Positions 59,431-64,000 of a stretch of 64,000 nt of DNA are shown piece by piece. Position 1 is the first letter of the stretch, and every line of letters starts with the position of its first letter. The position numbers and the translations under genes are program-made. The notes below the pieces were generated by a model that was not told the origin of the DNA, searched no databases, and was given only the letters and a program-made list of their open reading frames with translations. This stretch comes from Paraburkholderia sp. LEh10 (GTDB lineage: Bacteria; Pseudomonadota; Gammaproteobacteria; Burkholderiales; Burkholderiaceae), in NCBI RefSeq assembly GCF_017814945.1, contig NZ_JAGIPX010000018.1, forward strand, positions 80,944-144,943. The letters run 5' to 3'.

Positions 59431-60641
59431 GCCACACATCGACGTCGGGAGCCGGCGTGATCCAGGCGTTCACGTCGCCCGGCAGCATCCGTTTGACGTC
59501 GCTGCCGCCGCTCGCGCTTTACGTGCATTTTCCGTGGTGCGTGCGCAAGTGTCCGTATTGCGATTTCAACTCGCACGAGTCGAAAGGCGGTGTGTTTCCC
59601 GAAGACGATTACCTCGACGCATTGCGCAGCGACCTCGAACGGGCGCTGCCGCTCGTCTGGGGACGGCAGGTGCACACGGTGTTCATCGGCGGCGGGACGC
59701 CGAGCCTGATGTCGGCAAAGGGGCTCGACCGGCTGCTGTCGGATGTGCGCGCGCTGCTGCCGCTCGATGCCGACGCCGAAATCACGCTCGAAGCGAATCC
59801 CGGCACGTTCGAAGCCGACAAGTTCGCGCAGTTTCGCGCGAGCGGCGTGAACCGGCTGTCGGTCGGCATCCAGAGTTTCAACGAGACGCATTTGAAAGCG
59901 CTTGGCCGAATTCACGATGCAGCGCAGGCGCGCCATGCCGTCGACGTGGCCGCGAACACGTTCGACAACTTCAACCTCGATCTGATGTTCGCGCTGCCGC
60001 AGCAGACCCTCGCGGAGTGCCAGGCTGACGTCGAGACGGCGCTGTCGTATGCGCCGCCGCATCTGTCGCTGTATCACCTGACGCTCGAACCGAACACGCT
60101 GTTCGCGAAGTTCCCGCCGCCGCTGCCCGACGACGATGCTTCCGCCGACATGCAGGACTGGATTCACGAGCGCACGCGCGCGGCGGGTTACGAGCGCTAT
60201 GAGGTGTCGGCGTATGCAAAGCCGCATCGGCAGAGCAAGCACAATCTGAACTACTGGCGCTTCGGCGACTATCTCGGCATCGGCGCGGGCGCGCATACGA
60301 AGCTGTCGTTTCCGAACCGCATCCTGCGGCAGATGCGATTCAAGCATCCGGCGACGTTCATCGATGAAGCGCGTGCGGGTAACGCCGTGCAGGAAGAGCA
60401 TGAAGTGGGCGCGCGCGATCTGCCGTTCGAATTCATGCTTAATGCGCTGCGGCTGGTAGAGGGGTTTCCAGTGCACCGGTTCATCGAGCGCACGGGCCTG
60501 CCGATGACATCGATCGAGCCCGCATTGGAGGAAGCGGAGCGGCGCGGGCTCATCGCGCGCGACCATGAGAAGATCGCGCCGACGCCGCTCGGCCAGGCAT
60601 TCCTCAACGACCTGCAAGCGCTCTTCCTGAAGGATGCTTGA
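59427..60641 (+). CDS. hemW: HemW, radical SAM heme chaperone
   Basis: This 404-residue radical SAM protein inserts heme into respiratory proteins and was long annotated as an oxygen-independent coproporphyrinogen oxidase. The cluster motif is Cys38-x3-Cys42-x2-Cys45 in FPWCVRKCPYCDF. FIGGGTPSLM and the C-terminal HemN domain (LMLNALRLVEGF-like FMLNALRLVEGF) are present. HemN-specific N-terminal residues are missing, which favours HemW. It starts with GTG overlapping the rdgB stop. Confidence 0.93.
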   Translation: MSHTSTSGAGVIQAFTSPGSIRLTSLPPLALYVHFPWCVRKCPYCDFNSHESKGGVFPEDDYLDALRSDLERALPLVWGRQVHTVFIGGGTPSLMSAKGLDRLLSDVRALLPLDADAEITLEANPGTFEADKFAQFRASGVNRLSVGIQSFNETHLKALGRIHDAAQARHAVDVAANTFDNFNLDLMFALPQQTLAECQADVETALSYAPPHLSLYHLTLEPNTLFAKFPPPLPDDDASADMQDWIHERTRAAGYERYEVSAYAKPHRQSKHNLNYWRFGDYLGIGAGAHTKLSFPNRILRQMRFKHPATFIDEARAGNAVQEEHEVGARDLPFEFMLNALRLVEGFPVHRFIERTGLPMTSIEPALEEAERRGLIARDHEKIAPTPLGQAFLNDLQALFLKDA

Positions 60642-60697
60642 ACGATTGCAACCGGAGTTGGCCGCGACCGCGGGGTTTCGGTTACAATTTCGGGCTC

Positions 60698-60787
60698 GGA
60701 GGGTTGGCAGAGCGGTTGAATGCACCGGTCTTGAAAACCGGCAAGGCTTTACGGCCTTCGTGGGTTCGAATCCCACACCCTCCGCCA
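60698..60787 (+). tRNA. tRNA-Ser (anticodon TGA)
   Basis: The 90-nt class II tRNA has a long variable arm (CAAGGCTTTACGGCCTTCG). It begins GGAGGGT and ends ACCCTCC-G-CCA. The anticodon TGA is at 60732-60734. TACAAT at 60683-60688 could be the -10 box. It borders the decayed island and is a probable integration target. Confidence 0.95.
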
Positions 60788-60795
60788 GAATGGAC

Positions 60796-60840
60796 ATCAA
60801 AACCCTGTAAGTTTATGGACTTACGGGGTTTTGTTTTTCT
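60796..60840 (+). terminator. Rho-independent terminator after tRNA-Ser
   Basis: AAAACCCTGTAAG and CTTACGGGGTTTT form a stem with one mismatch, followed by GTTTTTC. It starts about 12 bp after the tRNA. Confidence 0.75.
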
Positions 60841-61433
60841 CAGCCAGTTAAACGGGATTACACGGGTTAACGGGTTGCACAACCCACCGAGCCCGGCGCC
60901 ACGAGGCGCAGCGCGTAACCCGCTTTCGTTGCCAGCGTTACTCCCTTAACCCCGATGAAGTTACGCCGTCCGTAACCTATTCCCCTCGACAGGCTACAAG
61001 GTTACGTTTCAAGGAAAAACGGGTACGCGCAAACACCCGCCAGCCAAGGCGCGGCGGGCAGCGTAACCCCTGTAACCCGTGTAACCCCGCAAAACAGTGA
61101 GGCCGAAAATTCTCCAACGACGTCGCCGTCGATTGTGTGGGCGCACCGCTCGATCCCGATAACGGATGCCCGTTCCTGGTCTTGGGGCCGTATCTCCAAA
61201 CGACCTTCGCTGTGTGCGTGCGGAATTATTCGCGATTATTGTCGAAATCGCGAACATCGAACACCGGCCCGCGCGAGCAATTCGACTCGATCCTGTCGCG
61301 GACGTTGCGCGGGCCGCTGTCGGACGTGCCGCCCAACATCGCCCATTTCAGCGAGCGTATGAACCCAGGTCCGCGGGACAACGGCAACGCGTGAAATGGC
61401 GTGAAAGTACGTCGGACAAAACGCTGATGGAGC
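60841..61433. other. Decayed DNA next to tRNA-Ser
   Basis: No firm gene. From 60850 to 61095 the DNA is dense in GTAACC/GGTTAC words on both strands. A frame at 61137-61394 (85 codons, MGAPLDPDNGCPFLVLGPYL) looks protein-like in its first part and could be a remnant, but it has no recognised domain. The stretch probably belongs to an integrated element. Confidence 0.45.
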
Positions 61434-61999
61434 GTGTCGAATGACGACGCAGAACCGGCAAAGCCAGTCGGTCAGTGGGCACAAAAGTCCAACCCGACCG
61501 TGCTGTCGCTGGAGGGCACGGAGTGCGTCGACGAAGTGAAGCGCGGCGCGTTGGTTGCGTCAAACCCGCTCAGTGCGCGGTACTGTCACGGGACTCGAGT
61601 ACGCCGCGTGCGTTTCGGTGACGATGTTGATCCGTCTTCCTCGATGAGCGAGTTGCGGGAGCAGGGCGATGCGGTTACGACGGGCCATCTGTCCCGTGTC
61701 GAGAGCATGGTGCTCACGCAAGCCAATACGCTCGACGTGATCTTCAACCAGCTTGCGCGTAAGTCCGCCTTCGAATACTTGAACCCCACTTCGAGGCGAA
61801 TCTCCCGCTCGCGCTGAAGGCGCAATGCGGCGCAACGCTCGAAACGCTGGCTGAAATCCGAAATCCGCGTGCGCTCGCATTGGCGAAAAGAGAACACAAC
61901 TGGGTCGCAGCAGGTGAACAACCAGACAGGCAACGGCGGCACATCACCTGATCCATACGCGCGCGCAGAAATTCCGCAAATCGAGCGAACGAACGACTA
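61434..61999 (+). pseudogene. Frameshifted phage/island-type protein gene
   Basis: One frame (from GTG 61434) encodes TGHLSRVESMVLTQANTLDVIFNQLARKSAFEYL. A second frame continues with LALKAQCGATLETLAEIRNPRALA, and a third with SQQVNNQTGNGG. These pieces, in order, resemble an uncharacterised protein family I recall from Burkholderia prophages and islands (pattern VEAMLxxQAxxL...LALKAQ..CRATLETLAxIKNP...QQVNN). At least two frameshifts separate them, so it is a pseudogene. The last frame reaches TAG at the edge of the IS630 insertion. Confidence 0.65.
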
Positions 62000-63160
62000 G
62001 TGTCCCGTTCCGTTGTTAACTAATCTATGTTCGCGTAGCATGTTGACGTCAGCGGAACGGGAGACATCAGCATGTCGATGGGACGACCTAAGGCGGAACT
62101 GGTGCTGAGCGAGGACGAGCGCTTGCAACTGATATCGATTACCCGTTCTCGCTCGATTTCGGCTGCGCTGGTCACGCGGGCGCGCATCGTGCTGGCGGCG
62201 GCTGACGGAGAGCCCAACAGTGCGATCGCGCAGCGCCTGCAACTCACGCGCGCCACGGTGGGCAAGTGGCGTCTTCGGTTTCTGGAGCAGCGCATCAACG
62301 GACTCTACGACGAAGTGCGCCCCGGCAAGCCGCGCACGATCGACGATGAGCGGGTGGCTCAGCTGATTCACGAGACCCTGCACACCAAACCCGCCGATGG
62401 CTCGACGCACTGGAGCGTACGTACGATTGCCGCCGAAACAGCTATCTCGCCGACCAGTGTGCACCGTTACTTCAAGCTGTTGGGTCTGCAACCGCATCGC
62501 AGCGAAAGCTTCAAACTCTCGACCGATCAGTTCTTCATCGAGAAATTGCGCGATGTGGTCGGCCTTTACCTGAGTCCGCCGGAGAACGCCCTGGTCTTGT
62601 GCGTGGACGAGAAGAGCCAGTGTCAGGCGCTCGAGCGTACGCAACCCATGCTGCCGATGGGATTCGGCTACGTTGAAGGGGTCACTCATGACCACAAGCG
62701 CCATGGCACCACAACGCTGTTCGCGGCGCTGAACGTGCTCAACGGTGCGGTGCTCGCTACCTGCAAACCGCGTCACCGGCATCAGGAATTCCTGTCGTTT
62801 CTGCGCGAAATCGACAAGGCGGTGCCGGCCAATCTTGACGTGCACTGCATCGTGGACAACTACAGTGCCCACAAGCATCCGAAGGTCAAAGCGTGGCTGG
62901 CAGCACGTCCCCGGTGGCACATGCATTTCATCCCGACTTACAGTTCGTGGCTTAACCAGGTCGAACGCTTCTTCGCTCTGATCACCGGCAAGGCCATACG
63001 CCGTGGCTCGTTTGGTTCGGTCAGGCAACTGGTTAAACGTATCGATCAATTTGTCTCTCACTACAACCAGAACTGCGAGCCATTCATGTGGACCGCTACC
63101 GCTGATTCCATCCTCGCCAAGCTACAAAGACTATGTACGCGAATCAGCGGAACGGGACAC
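62000..63160 (+). mobile_element. IS630-family insertion sequence
   Basis: This 1161-bp element has terminal inverted repeats GTGTCCCGTTCCG at both ends, flanked by the TA dinucleotide (61998-61999 and 63161-63162) that IS630/Tc1-type elements duplicate. An additional inward copy of CGGAACGGG lies at 62053-62061 near the left end. It carries one intact transposase gene. It lies between the phage-type pseudogene and the vgrG remnant. Confidence 0.88.
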
Positions 63161-63163
63161 TAG
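62072..63163 (+). CDS. IS630-family transposase
   Basis: This 363-residue DDE transposase has an N-terminal helix-turn-helix region (AIAQRLQLTRATVGKWRLRF) and a second HTH (TIAAETAISPTSVHRYFKLL). The catalytic residues lie in LCVDEKSQCQAL (Asp), HCIVDNYSAHKH (Asp) and PTYSSWLNQVERFF (Glu). The frame is intact. Its TAG stop is formed by the target TA plus the adjacent host G, so the final codons (GTGH) are the inverted repeat itself. The ATG at 62078 is an alternative start. Confidence 0.93.
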   Translation: MSMGRPKAELVLSEDERLQLISITRSRSISAALVTRARIVLAAADGEPNSAIAQRLQLTRATVGKWRLRFLEQRINGLYDEVRPGKPRTIDDERVAQLIHETLHTKPADGSTHWSVRTIAAETAISPTSVHRYFKLLGLQPHRSESFKLSTDQFFIEKLRDVVGLYLSPPENALVLCVDEKSQCQALERTQPMLPMGFGYVEGVTHDHKRHGTTTLFAALNVLNGAVLATCKPRHRHQEFLSFLREIDKAVPANLDVHCIVDNYSAHKHPKVKAWLAARPRWHMHFIPTYSSWLNQVERFFALITGKAIRRGSFGSVRQLVKRIDQFVSHYNQNCEPFMWTATADSILAKLQRLCTRISGTGH

Positions 63164-63494
63164 ATCCGGGAGCGCACGCTAATGGCAAAGCGACACGACC
63201 TATCCCATGGGACTATGCGGTCATCTTCGGCCCGCCTCCTGCGGGCCGCATTTTATGCCCGCGGCATTGCTTTACGTCCGCTTCAATTTTCATACTTTTC
63301 TGATCGTGCATGGCCCGGTTTTCCGGTCAAGTGCGCGATGGCCCCGGTGCGAGTTCAGTCGGATATCTATTCATTAGGATCGCTTACGAACGATGGAAGC
63401 AGGCATGAGAGACACAGCACAAAAACCATTCACGCTACAGCCCCGATGTCTACAGGGCGCCCGCGCGCACGCTGGAGGTCGTCCCACCGCGTGA
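63164..63494. other. Non-coding remnant DNA right of the IS element
   Basis: No gene is supported. It contains a terminator-like hairpin at 63228-63252 and AT-rich DNA around 63280-63400. The upstream end of the vgrG remnant may reach into this stretch (possible start ATG near 63405), but the frame is not continuous. Confidence 0.45.
63228..63252 (+). terminator. Terminator-like hairpin
   Basis: CGGCCCGC and GCGGGCCG form an 8-bp stem around CTCCT, followed by CATTTTAT. The T tract is short and no gene obviously uses it. Confidence 0.45.
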
Positions 63495-63948
63495 TGGCTG
63501 CCGGAGGGCGAGGACACCCGGACCATGCGGGTCGCCATCAGCCTTGAGGGACGTGAAAAGATCGCCAAGCCGTACCGCTACGTCGTGCTTTGCAGGACGG
63601 GTATCGAGTTGCCGTCATATCGCGACCGCATCACGCTCGGCTGCCTGGAAAGCATTGGTGACACGCCGGTCACAGCCTGCATTGACATTCCGGACAAGGG
63701 CATATTCATTCCCGGCCTGCCGGGCCACACCGGCCGGGGCAACGTCGGCTTTCGCGTGAGCGAGATTTCCGGTATCGCCACGAAGCGGAGTTCGGGCGGC
63801 GCGATGACCGGTCGATGGTCTACAGGTTCGTGGTGAAACCGGCGCTCGCGAAGGCGCGCAAGGAGCCTCGCGCATCTTCCAGAACCGCCCGGTCATCGAG
63901 GTCATCTTGGCGCCCTACCCCGGCGATGGCTACCTCCATTCACTCTGA
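63495..63948 (+). pseudogene. vgrG remnant (type VI secretion spike, N-terminal part)
   Basis: The frame LPEGEDTRTMRVAISLEGREKIAKPYRYVV resembles the start of VgrG proteins. After a frameshift near 63800 it continues in another frame as SMVYRFVVKPALAK. After a second shift near 63870 it reads RIFQNRPVIEVILAPY, matching the conserved RIFQ-x-x-SVxEIxxxVL region of VgrG. It stops at TGA 63946-63948, far short of a full ~600-900-residue VgrG. Several frameshifts and missing middle parts show a decayed copy. Confidence 0.65.
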
Positions 63949-64000
63949 CTAACACGCAAACAATGATAATCAGCCCACCCTTTCTCTCGGCAGCCCATCC

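Noticed and set aside
60850..61095. CRISPR or iteron array from repeated GTAACC words
   Set aside because: Spacing is irregular, orientation mixed, and neither cas nor replication genes are present. It is kept only as a low-interest finding.

Overview
The window looks like a chromosome segment of a high-GC beta-proteobacterium of the Burkholderiaceae, most like Paraburkholderia or Caballeronia. The grounds are gene content and order: a urt/ure block, gmk-rpoZ-spoT next to greB and tRNA-Arg, rph-rdgB-hemW followed by tRNA-Ser, and a Burkholderia-type general porin. The genus is inferred from resemblance and was not tested by search.

Layout. (1) 1-13.4 kb, plus strand: a complete urea scavenging system. 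UrtABCDE imports urea, urease (UreABC) splits it to ammonia and CO2, and UreDEFG build the nickel centre. Two near-consensus sigma-54 promoters, one before urtA and one before a lone amino-acid-type binding protein inside the ure block, point to nitrogen (NtrC/RpoN) control. The segment urtE to ureG is bracketed by two copies of a ~660-bp nested palindromic repeat. (2) 14.1-31.7 kb, minus strand: a 17-gene aryl polyene type pigment pathway (type II PKS), almost fully translationally coupled. It has two ACPs, three complete ketosynthases plus one Cys-less KS-like protein, a ketoreductase, a dehydratase, an AMP-ligase/dehydratase fusion, an aromatic ammonia-lyase, a thioesterase, acyl/glycosyltransferases, LolA and MMPL export proteins, and a FAD enzyme with a halogenase signature. 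(3) 32.2-41.6 kb: a DUF4136 lipoprotein, pepN, a higBA toxin-antitoxin pair, fbp, tRNA-Thr, and an acyl-CoA dehydrogenase / CoA-transferase pair divergent from a LysR regulator. (4) 41.7-46.4 kb, minus strand: a probable metal (perhaps copper) operon of a DUF2946 protein, a TonB receptor, a BNR-repeat protein and a thioredoxin-like protein. (5) 46.6-52.5 kb: two small proteins, a secreted chorismate mutase, an exonuclease/GIY-YIG protein, cspA with a ~115-nt leader, a candidate small RNA, a porin and greB. (6) 52.6-60.8 kb: tRNA-Arg, a NinX-like protein, spoT, rpoZ, gmk and yicC, divergent from rph, rdgB and hemW, then tRNA-Ser. (7) 60.8-64 kb: a decayed island edge beside tRNA-Ser, with a frameshifted phage-type gene, an intact IS630-family element and a vgrG remnant.

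The least explained items are the paired nested palindromes flanking the urease block (one arm keeps its symmetry through a compensated substitution), the orphan minus-strand RNA with three hairpins near 50.2 kb, and the ammonia-lyase/halogenase-like variant of the aryl polyene pathway. I saw no CRISPR array, rRNA or replication origin.
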